A stretch of 64,000 bases of DNA from Corynespora cassiicola (taxonomy: Eukaryota; Ascomycota; Dothideomycetes; Pleosporales; Corynesporascaceae). The position numbers were made by a program, and so were the translations under genes. The notes under the pieces are model-generated. The model did no database searches. It was given only the letters and a program-made list of their open reading frames with translations, and was not told the origin of the DNA. The stretch is taken from positions 1,116,001-1,180,000 of the forward strand of contig JAEUWY010000023.1 of NCBI GenBank assembly GCA_022059125.1, written 5' to 3'. Below, one piece after another: positions 44,561-56,274 of this stretch; positions within the stretch are counted from its first letter, which is position 1; each line of letters starts with the position of its first letter.

Positions 44561-44641
44561 TGATGAGGGTGGGACTCGAACCCACGCGGATTGCTCCACT
44601 AGTACCTGAAACTAGCGCCATAACCACTCGGCCACCTCACC
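44561..44641 (-). tRNA. tRNA-Leu (anticodon CAG)
   Basis: Read on the minus strand, the acceptor stem GGTGAGG pairs with CCTCATC (one G-U) and is followed by discriminator A. The D-arm has GGCCGAGTGGTTA. The anticodon stem CTAGT/ACTAG closes the loop TTCAGGT, giving anticodon CAG (Leu, codon CUG). A long variable arm (about TGGAGCAATCCGCG) marks a class II tRNA, and the T-arm reads GTGGGTTCGAGTCCCAC. There is no intron. The long variable arm together with discriminator A separates it from tRNA-Ser. A T-rich run on the transcribed side follows (Pol III terminator, AAAAAAA at 44538 on the plus strand). Confidence 0.95.
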
Positions 44642-45954
44642 GGGTGATTGATGTTTTTTCTCTGCATTATGAAACATATAAAGGCTTGCATTGGGCGAGG
44701 CGTGGTTTTTCATCAGGCAGAGACGGTTCCACATCGGTGTTTTCCAATGGCTCGCGAAGACAAATGTGGGGTTAAAACACGAGGCTTACCATATGAGAAA
44801 GCTAGTTCGGTTTTTTTTGACACTAAACCTACCTTGACCAGAGTCTCCCTGTATGTCTGTTTGATCATGATACGAAATTCACTCATAGGCTGCAAGCGAA
44901 ATGTCTCCTTTTGCGGTCTGAAAATCAGTAATCTAGAATTTCATCAAATTCGGTGGGAGAATCATGATATGCTTAGGAACTTCAGGGTTGAGGGATCTGA
45001 TTTACCAGATTTCGATTACTTGGCAACGGATATCGATAAAGACCCAGGACTCCCAGAGCTTGTAATTGATGCAGTCAAATCGAAGGCAGGCCGAGGGGTG
45101 ACAGATGACGCCCTCCTAAAATCCTTCCAGCCATTCGCAATAGTCAATCACTATCAATTTTCATACATGTATTCAAGACTTGCGCGAAATCCCATTAATA
45201 ACTAGCTTTAATTATAATATAATAGCAGACCACGCAGGAAACCGCAATGGAATCACGGTCTACCAGGCTATTAATGTAGCTACCCATTCAACTCGTTGGC
45301 CATCATCTTCTCTCCAGGATAGGCCGCGTTGTCGTGACAATACAGCCAAGATTAAAATAAAATAAAGAACAGTTTCCAGTACAAACGTTTCCAGTCCGCC
45401 ATACCCCATCGCATCGTTGTCAGGAATGAGCATATTCGTTCAGTCATGTGGTGATCGTAAGCAAGCGAACACGAAAAGTGGTGTTGAATCATCAACGCCC
45501 ACACTGGTTAAGATGAGACTCATAATGCTACTTGTATCTGCATTGCTTAATGACGAAGCGAAGGCATCTATTTGCATAGTAGAAACACCATAATAAACTC
45601 AACATGACCAGACTTGAGCACCCATGTCATATGCGCATACAAGGTGAGACGCTGGGGCCTTACCATATTCCTGCGCCCTGGGGGACTTGGCCTACTTCCA
45701 GGACTTAGTCCACCTAATTCGATCCAAGTCGTCCCTAGTTGCGGATTATAGTGACAACAAGTCCTCCGATAGCTAGAGGCAGGGGCTGACGCGGACCGGG
45801 GCGCACATGTCAGCAATCGCCCAGCCTCAGCCTCAGTGAGGTAATGTAGTCCCCCGCCCAAAGAAGGAATGGAGAAAAGCGATCCTGCGAGCAATCCATA
45901 AAGCACCCGCCACTCCCCTGCTTACTGCCACGGCACCATGGTCCCGCACTCCAA
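44642..45954. other. Intergenic, AT-rich, with a possible STAND-protein relic
   Basis: 1.31 kb. A frame at 44648-45205 contains ATDIDKDPGLPELVIDAVKS, reminiscent of the helical linker found before ankyrin repeats in fungal NACHT/STAND proteins, but no nucleotide-binding motif or ankyrin repeat is present. If it is a relic, it is short and inactive. The rest shows nothing. Confidence 0.35.
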
Positions 45955-47115
45955 ATGTCCTCCACATATGCATCGCCTCCAGTACCCACAGCGCTCGCTA
46001 CAGTCATCTCATTCTTATCGCTCGACTGCTTATGCGTCGTCGCGCGATTCTATTCGAGAATAAAGCCGAGACAGTCGCTTGGTGCAGATGATTGGCTCTT
46101 GATACCCAGTCTGTTCTGCGTTGGCGGGCTTGCAGCCATATTCTTGTATGGTGTAGAGGCAGAATACCTCGCGCATAGTTTTCTACCGCCGCCGCCGAAC
46201 GAAAGAACAGATTATGAAACATATGAGTTAGAGGCTGCGATGGCTGCTAGAGCAGACAGACTCAGTTCGGCCAGGAGGGTATGTCGTGGCCAGCCACTCT
46301 CGGTGATCCTGCGCGCATGCTAAATCCTGTACGCAGCTCTACTTCTCTACTCTCGTACTGCACGTCCCGACCAACGGGCTGATAAAGCTCTCGCTGTTAT
46401 CGCTATATCGTCGCGTTTTTGTCTATGTAAGAGTCTGGAAGGACCTTCGCAACCTCTTCTTCATCGTGATCATAGTACTTGTTGCTCTCTGGATGACTAT
46501 ATTCATCGTGTTGTCGGGAGTGACCATAGCAGTAGACGGGCAAAGATATCTCCATGAAGGTGCATGTGTTAGTGGCGAATGTCCACTTGCAGCTGATTTA
46601 GCATATGCGTACGCTATCTCAACTATCGTCACAGACTTGGTGATATTGGCTATCCCGTTGCCATTTGTGAGTATGTTCAACCTTGCTGTCTAGCGTATTC
46701 TAATAGCCTGCGATAACAGGTTTGGAGGCTCCAGCTCTCTACCCACAAAAGAATCGCGGTTTGTGGGATATTTCTCCTTGGAAGTGTTGCATCTGTGGCT
46801 TCCGTAATCCGGTACTTGGTCAGCTATGTCATGAAGCCTAGGGAGTATGACGAAGAACGTGAGTCTGAGCAATTCCATATTGTAGCGACTCAAGAAATTT
46901 ACTGATTTATCAACTCAGTTTGGGTCACAGCCTCTACATACTGGCTTCTTCTCGAAGTAGAGATTGGTCTTATCGCTGCCTGTCTACCTACTCTTCGAGG
47001 GTTGCGAAAATCAGAAAAGATTTCAAGTCTTCTCACACGCCTAAGGATATTTCGAAGTAGAAAAGAGAAATATTCTTCTCCTTACAGGTGGAATACCCCG
47101 GAATCAAGTGTTTGA
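45955..47115 (+). CDS. Rhodopsin-domain (SAT4/PTH11-like) integral membrane protein
   Basis: Seven-TM fungal membrane protein of the rhodopsin-domain/SAT4 type, a large Pezizomycotina family related to Pth11 receptors. Exons 45955-46278, 46337-46666, 46720-46858 and 46919-47115 give 329 aa; all introns are GT-AG, 53-60 nt. Hydrophobic segments: PTALATVISFLSLDCLCVVA, DDWLLIPSLFCVGGLAAIFL, the conserved LVLHVPTNGLIKLSLLSLYR, FIVIIVLVALWMTIFIVL, ISTIVTDLVILAIPLPFV with WRLQLSTHKRIAVCGIFLLG, and YWLLLEVEIGLIAACLPTLR (the most conserved motif of the family). The loop ARFYSRIKPRQSLGADDWLL matches the usual R-x-Y-x-R..G-x-DD block. There is no CFEM domain at the N-terminus. The ligand is unknown. 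The gene sits in AT-rich DNA but is intact. Confidence 0.88.
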
Positions 47116-47590
47116 TAGTCTTTGCTGGTGTAATTCCGGTAGCATGACACACACACACATCAATATTCCAGCCACCATAATGAAGCATGGCGGTCAATTA
47201 CGGCATAAATTTACACTATTTCAGTCCAAATAGATTTAATTTTTGCTCCCGACTTTCACGACCTTTCCACAATGTAATTGTGACAAAAATGTTAGGAGAG
47301 CTCACATTCAGCGGTCAGGAATGACAATGTATTGTTGCGTTGACACATGTGAAATCTGTGCATTGTAATTCACCATCATACTATTTTTCTATCTATCACA
47401 AGGATGTACTAATGTCATCTTGTGTCAAGTCTGGTGGTACGTTTTTCAAATGGAATAAATAGAAACGTAAGAGGACTGGGAAGTCCCAAATCGCACACAG
47501 ACACACAAGGACTACTCCTAAATATTGACCGGAGACACAGATATCGCAGGCTACTCGTAGTCGGTACTTGTTTGTCCATATATTTTACCC
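47116..47590. other. Intergenic: rhodopsin-domain gene to F-box-like gene
   Basis: 475 bp, AT-rich; includes an (AC)n run at about 47148-47160. Probably the terminator of one gene and promoter of the next. Confidence 0.5.
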
Positions 47591-48886
47591 ATGCAAGCCC
47601 AAGAACCGGCCTCTCCCAAAGTCAACCCCAAGATGTCTGCCGCTCCAGCCTTTAACGAAATTGGCAGCGAATTAAACCTTGCTGATCTTGTCAGCTCTCG
47701 ATATGTTCCGATCCAAGATGCAATTCTCGAAAACCTTTCTCTTAAAGACATGGCTAATCTCTCTAGTGTGTGCAGGCAAACCTCCAACTTGTACAGATGG
47801 TCTGCACCTCGATGGCAATGGGAAAAGTTCCTAGGCATGTGGTTTGACTATACCAGGTCTTTTCGCTCTCTTCAAGCCCGATTGAAGATAATTCTCAGTG
47901 GCCATGTCCTTATCGACTTTTTGACTGAGAAGCCCGATTTCATGGCTGCAGACCCTGAACTGAAACTCGGCACCCACAAACAATACTATCCAGAGTTAAA
48001 GACTTTCCTCGAGAACTGTGGCTATACCGAGGTCTCACGCTGCAACTCCAAGAGCAAATATCCAAGGAAAACCATAGTAGGTATGAAATTCACAACAGTT
48101 GATGCCGGATACAGTGACAGCATAACATCCAATCCGGCTGGACTTCCCTATCATGGTGAATCCACAGCTTTACAAAATCTTGCTAGTTGGAACAAGGTCT
48201 ATTCACTTTGGCCTATTCAAACTTTATCCAAGGTGACTTACGATCCTTACTACACAGAAAATGACCATCTGGATGAAATTGAACCTGATGACAAGACACT
48301 AAAGGATGCAAGATACACGTTCAAGATGCCCAATCATTACGATCCAGAAATTGACAGTGCTCTAAACAGCCTACGACGTCTTGGTGATAGGTTCACCTAT
48401 ATTCTCTCTCTTCCGACTGATGGTATCACAATACCTGAGGTGCCTGACGATGTGATCGAATCAAGAACCTATCATCCGTCGCGAACAGATATAAACGAGG
48501 GGTTCATTCAAGGCCCTATCCTAAAATACGAGTACAAGGTAGAAGATTCCTCATGTCCGATATATTTGGATCTCGTCCATCGATTGATTGAGCTGACGGT
48601 TCAAGAGTTCCAAAAAGAGTCAGATGAGAGCCTTCGACTTGGCCATATCAAACAGCTAGACAAGGATACTAGCCCACGTCGTTCTAAGGCGGAAGAAGCC
48701 CACTCGGAGAGCGAGACACTGCATAGTGGCGATGATTGTGGACTTCGATCCTACGATATTGAGGACAGAGGCTATTGGCAAGATGTAGTTCTTCCAGCTT
48801 CTTGGACCTATTACGATGAAATGGTCGCCAAGTGCCTACATGAAAGATTTGATAGGATTCACAGGAGAGGCCCATCAATGTCATAA
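47591..48886 (+). CDS. F-box-like hypothetical protein
   Basis: Single-exon 431-aa protein. Residues ~38-70 (VPIQDAILENLSLKDMANLS, then SVCRQTSNLYR) resemble an F-box: hydrophobic start, LSLKDMANLSSVCR core. Such proteins tether substrates to SCF ubiquitin ligases. The remaining ~360 residues have no repeats (no LRR, WD40 or ankyrin) and no motif I recognise, though Trp- and Tyr-containing stretches (WWFDYT-like, LASWNKVYSLWPIQTL, YHPSRTDINEGFIQGP) suggest a folded globular domain. The C-terminal part has an acidic/Ser region. AT-rich codon use resembles that of the neighbouring HET and rhodopsin-domain genes rather than the housekeeping genes, suggesting an accessory, possibly lineage-specific gene. 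A start at the internal Met 15 is also possible. Confidence 0.7.
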   Translation: MQAQEPASPKVNPKMSAAPAFNEIGSELNLADLVSSRYVPIQDAILENLSLKDMANLSSVCRQTSNLYRWSAPRWQWEKFLGMWFDYTRSFRSLQARLKIILSGHVLIDFLTEKPDFMAADPELKLGTHKQYYPELKTFLENCGYTEVSRCNSKSKYPRKTIVGMKFTTVDAGYSDSITSNPAGLPYHGESTALQNLASWNKVYSLWPIQTLSKVTYDPYYTENDHLDEIEPDDKTLKDARYTFKMPNHYDPEIDSALNSLRRLGDRFTYILSLPTDGITIPEVPDDVIESRTYHPSRTDINEGFIQGPILKYEYKVEDSSCPIYLDLVHRLIELTVQEFQKESDESLRLGHIKQLDKDTSPRRSKAEEAHSESETLHSGDDCGLRSYDIEDRGYWQDVVLPASWTYYDEMVAKCLHERFDRIHRRGPSMS

Positions 48887-49052
48887 CTCAGATTGATTGG
48901 TTTGGTTTCCGTACAACCCGATGAACTCTCGGTTTGCTTGTGCCCTCGAGATCTTTCTAAAAGCAGTAGACTTTCTATCAGCGTATATGTTCCCTATTCA
49001 TCTCGCCTCTCTCTGTAATGCAAGTGAATAACAACATTTCTTCTCTCGTAAC

Positions 49053-50286
49053 TCAATGCTTAAGCCATTGCAAATTCACTGGCGTAACCGCCTTTCCTCC
49101 TTCCAAATACCCCATCAAGTTCTCTATACCCAATCTCTCGAATCCAACATGGCTTTCCACACTAGCGCCAGCTGTATGACTTAGCACCATGACATTTTTC
49201 CGCTTCGCCAAGCTCGGGTTCACATGAGGTTCATCCGCATGTACATCCAGGCCGGCAGCAGATATCCGTCCGTCGTCCAAGGCAGCAACAAGCGCTGCTT
49301 CATCAATCAATTTTCCCCTTGCAATATTGATCAAGCGGGCTCCTCGCTTGAATTGCGAGAATTGAGCCGTGGAGAGAAGGGTCGAACCAGCAAAAGGAGT
49401 GGCGAGAACGATGCAGTCCGAAGTGCTCAGCAGCTCTTCGAGCGTGGAGCAAAAACGCGCATTTACAGATTTCTCTCGCTCCTCGAATCTTTCGACATCG
49501 TGGTATGCGATGCACATCTCGAAAGCCGAAGCCGCTTTTTGCGCAATACGGTAGCCGATCTTTCCCAGGCCAACAATGCCAAGAGTACTGCCGTTCGGGT
49601 TGTGTGTCACGGCCGCAATGTTCTGATTGGCATCGCGGAATTGATTAGCATCGCACGAACGGGCAGCAAGGAAAGACCAAGTAATGGCGCGGTAGGTGGA
49701 GAGTATTAGTACAATGGCGGCGTCGGCAACAGATTCTGTGCATGCAGAGGCCGAGTTGCAATAGACCACTCCGTGTTCGGCCAGTGTTCGTGTATCGACC
49801 CAGTCGAAGCCAGCACCCGCGGAGGCGTAGATTTTGCAACTTTTTGGCAGTAATTCACTAGATGCTCCGTCAACATCCACATTCCTTGTTGCAAGGCCAT
49901 ATGCTGGCCCATTTAGAACCTCCATCACTAGGTTTTGACATTGGAGATAAGAGGTCTACTCACATTAATTCTTTGTCCCAATTCCCCATCTCGCCTCCTG
50001 TATTCCAAAACGGGCGATACATGCCTACGAAATCGCCCCATCTCTTCTCCTTGAGCGCCTTCTTAAATTCCTCCCTCCCCATTGAATAACTCCGCTCAAT
50101 CTTGAATCTCTTCGATAGTTCTGCATAAAGCTCATGATTCCACCTGATATCATCCCCGAGATGCAAGATCACTGGTTTCTGGTCTAAATTGGCTGCTGAT
50201 GGCGGTGCAGTCCTAGATGGTGAATCGGCCGGGGCCGCCGGTGGCGGCAAGCCTGAATCTTGAGGAGTCGGAGTAGCCACAGACAT
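49053..50286 (-). CDS. D-isomer-specific 2-hydroxyacid dehydrogenase (glyoxylate/hydroxypyruvate reductase-like)
   Basis: NAD(P)-dependent reductase of 2-keto acids, cytosolic, ~375 aa. Exons 50286-49964 and 49857-49053. The 106-nt intron 49858-49963 ends at CATCTAG, not at the nearer CCTAG, because only this joins WDKELIELLPKSCKIYASAG in frame. The N-terminus has a ~35-residue Pro/Ser/Ala-rich extension, possibly disordered; it is not a clear mitochondrial presequence. The substrate domain reads KIYASAGAGFDWVDTRTL. The Rossmann motif is TLGIVGLGKIGYRIAQKA (GxGxxG). Catalytic residues are Arg in LINIARGKLIDE, Glu in DVHADEPHV and His in VMVLSHTAGAS, all present. The substrate is not predictable between glyoxylate, hydroxypyruvate and others. 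Confidence 0.92.
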
Positions 50287-51920
50287 TCTCGAACCACTTC
50301 TCCTCGACGTACACCACCTCCTCTTAGCGATGGTGCGAGGGCGTAGCCGCAGGCAGTCTTAACCTAACAAACGCAGTCCGATCTCGGCCCGTCCGAGATA
50401 GCAGCGGAACAGCAACTCGCAGGCCAACGAGAAAATAAAAGAGACTTATGCTAACAGCGTGTGTACGCGTGTGTTGAGAATCTTGTATTCGCAGACGAGA
50501 GCCGATTACAGAATTTCGGTAAAGTAGCGCGCCATCTACACGTGTCGGTTTGCCTCTCGAACCACCTAGACCGCCCGCGCAAAACAGGCGTGCGGAGCAA
50601 AGGATGAAGGGCCGAGCCAAAGGAGCAATAGAAACGCAACAGCCAACAGGGTGCCCTCAAAACAAGGAATTGGGCGAGGCTGCGGGCCAACAAGCCGGCG
50701 GCAGACCAGGACCTTGGGGAGGACGAAGCGAGTTCTTGGATGCAGACGACCCCTCTCTTGGGCGAGGAATCCCGGCCTCGTAGTCGAAATCACGGTCCGC
50801 GGCTGTATGCGATGGGTCTGCGTCGCATCCAGGGACAAGGGCTTCACATATACCTCTTGGAAGACGGGTCACGGGGGGGAACGGCCCTGAGACCGGAGTT
50901 GACATGGCGGTCCGAGAGTTGTCCATTCCGCTGACGCAGCGCATACACGCGCACGCCCCAACACAAAAGAACGGTGACGATAAGGTTATCAGCACACAAT
51001 CTAGCCCCAGCGCTTCCTTTCCGCTTTGAGCAGATGCTGCAGCTTACCCATGCTGTGATAACGCGGCCGTGATATAGGCGGGATGCCATGCTTGCATGGA
51101 CGTTTTGGCAAGAGCCGCAGCTTTCCGCGAGTGTGGTACTTTTCCTTGCTGTGTACATTGTTTATGCCGATGCATATTTATAAATCATAGAGTAATTGAC
51201 ATGTATTAGACTTCTTGGTCGGAACAAAACTGCGGACAAGCGGGTCTTTTTTCGAATGGACTAGCTGAATTGATGGCGGAGGGTGAGGATGTGATGCCTG
51301 TTAGGATGCGGAACGAGGGACTAGAGGCGTTCTGCGCGGGGCATCGCCACTCAAGATGTATGCAACCGAGTATCTGGTATTGCGAGCCAGGCGGCAGGAA
51401 GACAAATTCTTGGCTATTGAAATTCTTGATTGCTCTGGATCGTTATGTTATACACAAAAAAATAACGCAAGCCACTGGCCAAGTGGATTCTCCTCCAACT
51501 TGCTTAGAAGCGTTCCCATGTCGATCCCTTTCCCGTACATGTACACATGTAACCCAAGGGTACCCACAGGATCTTCTATACCATTAACATCGCATGGAGG
51601 ATGCATTAGTCTCCTCTCACCTCCTTCGTGGTAGTGTCTGTCATCGTGGTCGTAGTAGTAGTCATGGCTCCGTCCGCAGTGGTAGTGATTGTTGTAATAA
51701 TCGTGGTTACAGTCGTGATGGTGGTTTTGGTAGTTTTCATGGTCTGAACCGGAGCTGTTGTCGTTCTGGTCGTATCTTCCGATATCATTGCTTGGGATGA
51801 GTGAGTCGTCGCTCTCATTTCAGCCTCAACTTTAGCATCGTCGTCGTCGTCCTCATCATCATCATCCACGAGCTGTCGAGCTCTAGTGCGCACAGGACGA
51901 ACTCGAGCGGGCTTGACTTC
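50287..51920. other. Intergenic: dehydrogenase upstream to acidic-protein gene
   Basis: 1.63 kb. The first ~850 bp are GC-rich with open frames on both strands but no motif; then AT-rich up to 51600. From 51606 to 51920 the minus strand stays open as a Thr/Asp-rich frame that continues from the acidic-protein gene (see that entry and the finding on its stop codon). Confidence 0.45.
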
Positions 51921-52372
51921 TCACATGTCGTTGTCGTCCTCATCGTCGTCCTCATCGTCATCCTCCACGAACCGCCGAGCGGGCTCGACTCCACATATGT
52001 CGTCCTCTTCTTCTCTCATTTTTGAGGCTTTTTCGGTAGTAGTTGCAGGTGCCCGAGCAGTATCGCGGACTGGTTTGAGTTCTCGCTTTCCCCGGCCACG
52101 CCTGGTCCTGTGCTTCTTTTTTATCTACACAGTCAGTTAATTCTTTAAATATCGACGCTGTGATTTACTTCCTGGCCCAAGCGTGTTGTTTGTAAGGGTA
52201 GAGTAAAAATTATCTAACTCACCTCAAGAAAGTCGTAGAAACCAGGATCGGCATATCTATCCTTTAGGCCATTGCGTTGGGGAACTGTCTGTCTCTCTAA
52301 TTTGGCAAGTACTCGTCCCGCTTTAGCTTGCATATCCATGTGTTTCTTAAGGTCAAGGCCCATGGCATTCAT
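51921..52372 (-). CDS. Small charged protein with acidic tail (unknown function)
   Basis: Not a known family. Exons 52372-52223 and 52124-51921, intron 52125-52222 (GTGAGTTA..GTGTAG), give 117 aa. The first 50 residues look folded (MGLDLKKHMDMQAKAGRVLA, then GLKDRYADPGFYDFLE). The second exon is basic first (IKKKHRTRRGRGKRELK), then acidic (FVEDDDEDDDEDDNDM). It ends at TGA 51921-51923. Directly beyond the stop, the same frame stays open for 104 codons to 51606, and begins with a second copy of the module: PAR followed by basic residues, then VDDDDEDDDDDAKVE, then a long Thr-rich run. The stop may thus be a recent nonsense mutation of a longer (~220 aa) protein, or a read-through site. The basic/acidic pattern suggests a nuclear or chromatin-associated protein, but that is inference. 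Confidence 0.5.
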
Positions 52373-53352
52373 CTTGCAATGTAATTGTTTACGAAAGAAA
52401 AGATCCTGAGATTAGGCTTAGCTGTTTACGCGGTTGTTTTACTGATAACAGTTGGAGTTTTTGACCGTGATCGTTTCTTACGGGCGTTATTGTAGGATGT
52501 GAATATCAGTACCAGGTTTCATTCCCTTCGAGATGTTGGTGTCAAGTTCAATGGTGACAGTCTTAGTGTCTCATGTGATGGATCTATTCAGGTACACTGA
52601 GAATTCCACTCCTGCTTTTACTTTCGTTTGTAGTGGAAAGCTCTAGGGTCTGGCAAACGATAATGATGTCACGTACGGGCAGGTTCATTACTCTCTATTT
52701 CACACAGTGCGATCTCACACGTAAATTGATCTATATGTCCGATTACTGTTCATGAGTCATTGTTTGTGAACCAGAGTGTCCCAATGAGCTTCATGGACGT
52801 TTTTGCTTACTTAATCCCATGGCAGTTATGTTAGAACCAAAGACAATGCTTATGGTACTTTAAATAGTATTTTACTTAGGTAGAGCAAGACAACGGTTTT
52901 CCCTATCATTGATTAATCAAGAAAATCACCGAAGTGGTATCCAGAAGCGGAACATGGTGTACCACAACGCCTATGTTCTTTCAGCAGTAGACAGCAACCT
53001 ACACCATCACACTCCCCATCGCAAAAACAGAAGCTCAGTATAGAATTTTGAAAGTTTCGATTTTTCTTTTGATAGTACAATCATATCGTCATGCCAAAAC
53101 CTATACAGCACCAAGTGCAAGATGCAGATGCAGCCAATATCCCAATGCCATCGCTATCCGACGCCGTGGGTATACGAATAAGATGCCCTAGTAGGCACCA
53201 TAGAGTAGAGCTGGTCCATTACGCCATCGTGTATTCATAACCGCGGGCCCATGTTGCCCAATCCCTCGGCCTGTGCCCTGCCACCATCCTCGATGATTCA
53301 TCTTCCCCATCCCTTCTTCTCCTGGATTTTGTGAGCCTCCAGCTTGGGCTCC
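52373..53352. other. Intergenic, AT-rich
   Basis: 980 bp between the acidic-protein gene start and the 3' end of the Zn2Cys6 gene. No open frame of note on either strand until ~53219. Nothing identified. Confidence 0.5.
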
Positions 53353-56274
53353 CTAAAACCAATTCACCATGCCTAAATGCCCAATCCCATTCGCAGTCGC
53401 ATCCCCAGGATTCCCTTCCATCCCGTACTGCGTAACCAAATCGTCCCACCCCGCCCAATCCATATTCCCGCCGTCCAGGACCGGCGAGTTGGACGACTGG
53501 CCACTGCTGCTATTCCCGCCCATTCCGCCAGGACTGTCGTTGAAATCATTGGTGTACATATTCGGGCTCGTATTGAAATTGATCCCGTTGGAGCTGCGGT
53601 TGAACGACGTGTTGAGCAAGGGATTCGACGCATTCCCGTTCTGCTGGCGGAGCTGCTGTTGCTGCTGGAGGAAGGCCTGGGTCGCGGGGTCGAGGGGCGG
53701 ATTGTTTCCCTCGCGCAGTGGGGCGATGTTGGAGATGTCGTAGTTCTTTCCGTCGTAGGCCATGTCGCCCATGACATCGCTGATCAGGTAGTCCATGCCC
53801 ATGTCGGCCAAATGTTGGAATTTTTTGACTTCGTCTATGCCGTTTTGGTTTTCTGTGTTGCCGTTCGTGTTGTTTTTGTTTTCGCCGGGGGTAAATCCGC
53901 TTGGGGAACGACTCTTGATCGGGGAGCTTGTTCCGCCCGCGGTAGTCCGTACCATGTCGATCATGTCTGCGATTCCGTTGGGAAAGGCCCCTGGTGAAAC
54001 GACGGGGGAGTTGCCCGCCCAGCTCGGCGGCTTTGCGAAGGGTATTTCGCCCAATTTCGGAGCCGTTGGTCGAAGCATACTGTCCAGCGAGTCGGGGCTG
54101 GGCTGATCGACCAAGGAAGTAGGTAGCTGTTCTAGTAGGTGAGGAAAGTTTCCATATGTGACTTCTCCATTCTTGAGGGCCTGGCTGGCACGTTCCAGGG
54201 CAAGCTCCCTCTCGCGCGCTGTTCTCGCCTTGGCCATGAGCTTCCGGAGCGGTTTCCACAAGCAACCTTGCTTTCCTTTACGATAGCTGGAGTCACTCAA
54301 TGGGAACCACCACCTGGAAGCGGTGGCTTCGAGTGCTCGCCATGCTCGCTCAACAGCTTCTCCTTTGGTCCGCACGCAAAGTTCGGAAAGAAGGAAAGCA
54401 ATAGCGTGCCATTGTACATATGTCCGGAACAGCCAGCCCCATTTCATGGTCCTGGCTTCGGTCTCCAAGAGGAGGGAATATTCGAGATTTTCGAGGGAAG
54501 TAATGAAAAGTTTGTCTTTTGTTTCTTGAGGAAGCGATGCACCTATAATCATGTTAAGATAAAGCACCATTGCTGGGCCAAATCAACTTACCTCCATCAC
54601 GCCTCTGATGTGGGTGATATACAATCAACCACATCTTGCTCATCACAAGCCTTGATATCGTCGCCGTAACCCAGAAAAGCGGGACCGTCATATCACAATG
54701 CTTGAGGTACTTATCCTCTAGACGTTGGTGACAATCGCTAATCCATTTCTCCTTATCAGCAATCGACAAGTTTGCGAAAAACTCGTTACATCGGTTAGGG
54801 CCTGGGGGAATGTAGAGGATGCGGCGGAAAATATTGGCGACCTCGAAGCGGATGATACAAAAGGTCATGTCGGTAAAGCCCGTGCGTTCTTCTGGGAAGT
54901 CCTTCATGTCGGGATCGAGATCGGCGTCGTCGACATTCAGAGGCTAATAATGTTAGTTAAATCATCACATCAAGGCCAAACCACCAAAACCTACCATCTT
55001 GGTGTCGAACTGGGCCTCGACGATCGTAGGATCACACCCATGATCCTCCGAGGCCCTCGCGTCGAGAATGCACACCTGCCACCACAGCCGCCTCCGCATC
55101 TCAATCTCGAACGGCGGCAGATTGAAATGGCTTCCATCCCTGTGGACGCCCAAGGTCTGTGCGATCCGCACCACCAGGCCCGTCAACGTCCAGATCTTCC
55201 TCGCATCGTCGTTCCTGCGCAGCAACATCAAGAAAATGAGGAAAGCCTGGAGAATGATAATCTCGTCGCAGTACAGAAAGTTCGCGCGTGCAAGGGCCTG
55301 CTCGAGGCCGAAGCGATATCGCGAGAGGAGGGTGGCGCGATCTTCGCCCCACAGCTCAAGGCATTCTTGAGGCTGGATGCTTGTAATCGCTCCGTAGTAT
55401 ATGGCGAACATGAGGCATTCGAGGCCCCTGGTAATTTTGGCGGGATGTGTAAATGCATCTAGCACGATGGGCTCGAAGGATGGGATGTGCAGCACCTTCA
55501 CCAACGGATCCACGTTTTCTTTGTATATATCCCAAAACTGGCGGGCTCGCTCGGGCGTGGGATGCAGCGGAGCCATGTCGACGTTGGTGGAGCTGTATCC
55601 GAAAATGTAGCCTTGTTGCTGCGACGGCGTGTTGGACTCGGGCGAGTCGGCATCATCTTCGTCGTCGGAGGGTTCGATCAGGATGGACTTGAGGTCCTCC
55701 ACCTGTCGATTGTAAGCCTTGTTAGACTCTCACACGCATACATGTGACCACATACCTCGTTGTTCAAGCTCGCCCAGAAGCTGTTGTTGATATATCTACT
55801 CCGCCCCTGATCCACGACCAACCTACCAAACCTCGACTCTAAGCCCTCGACACTGTTGTCCGCAATGACGCTGGGGCTATTGCTCCTGTCACCATTATAC
55901 GGGCAATCGGCTACACTCCCCTGCCTACTCCCTGAAGAAGTCTTCTCGCGTTCCGCAGCCTCCAGCTCGTGCTCCTCGACCTGCGCATTCAGCGTCTGCA
56001 CCACGCCCTCCAACCGCCTCAGGCGCTCCATGAGCTCGCCATCTGGAGGCTTCCTGCTCTTCCGCGGGGCGCGCCCGGGGCCGGGAAACACGCATTCGAT
56101 TTTGGCGCGCGAGCAGTTGGAACATGGCTGCTTCTTGTCGCACTTGACCTTGCGGCGACGACATGTGACACAAGAGCGAGGATTCGAAGCGGGGTTTGCG
56201 CCCGCGGCGGAGGCGGAGGCCGGCTTGTGGACGCGGTCGTGCGAGGTCGCGGCGTGGAGGATTTCCTCCGACAT
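53353..56274 (-). CDS. Zn(II)2Cys6 fungal transcription factor
   Basis: Nuclear transcription factor of ~922 aa. Exons 56274-55756, 55702-54995, 54943-54592 and 54542-53353, with four-way consistent frames; introns 49-53 nt. The binuclear zinc cluster lies at residues 35-61 (SCVTCRRRKVKCDKKQPCSN, then CSRAKIEC) with exact C-X2-C-X6-C-X5-C-X2-C-X6-C spacing. A linker rich in Arg/Lys and a coiled coil (LMERLRRLEGVVQTLNAQVE) follow. The fungal-specific transcription factor (Fungal_trans) domain is clear: VLHIPSFEPIVLDAF, GLECLMFAIYYGAITS, WTLTGLVVRIAQTLGVHRDG, PFEIEMRRRLWWQVCILDAR. The C-terminal ~250 residues are Ser/Asn/Gln/Gly-rich with an 8-residue mostly-Gln run, probably activating, ending DWAGWDDLVTQYG. 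No adjacent gene shows what it controls. The regulon is unknown. Confidence 0.93.

Noticed and set aside
49858..49928. Reading 49858-49928 as coding (acceptor at CCTAG, giving an extra ~23-residue insert in the dehydrogenase)
   Set aside because: That acceptor does not keep frame with the first exon. The CATCTAG acceptor at 49858 does, and gives the expected KELIELLPKS family junction.
50324..51180. Several GC-rich frames upstream of the dehydrogenase
   Set aside because: Overlap in several frames on both strands. No start, motif or splice model.
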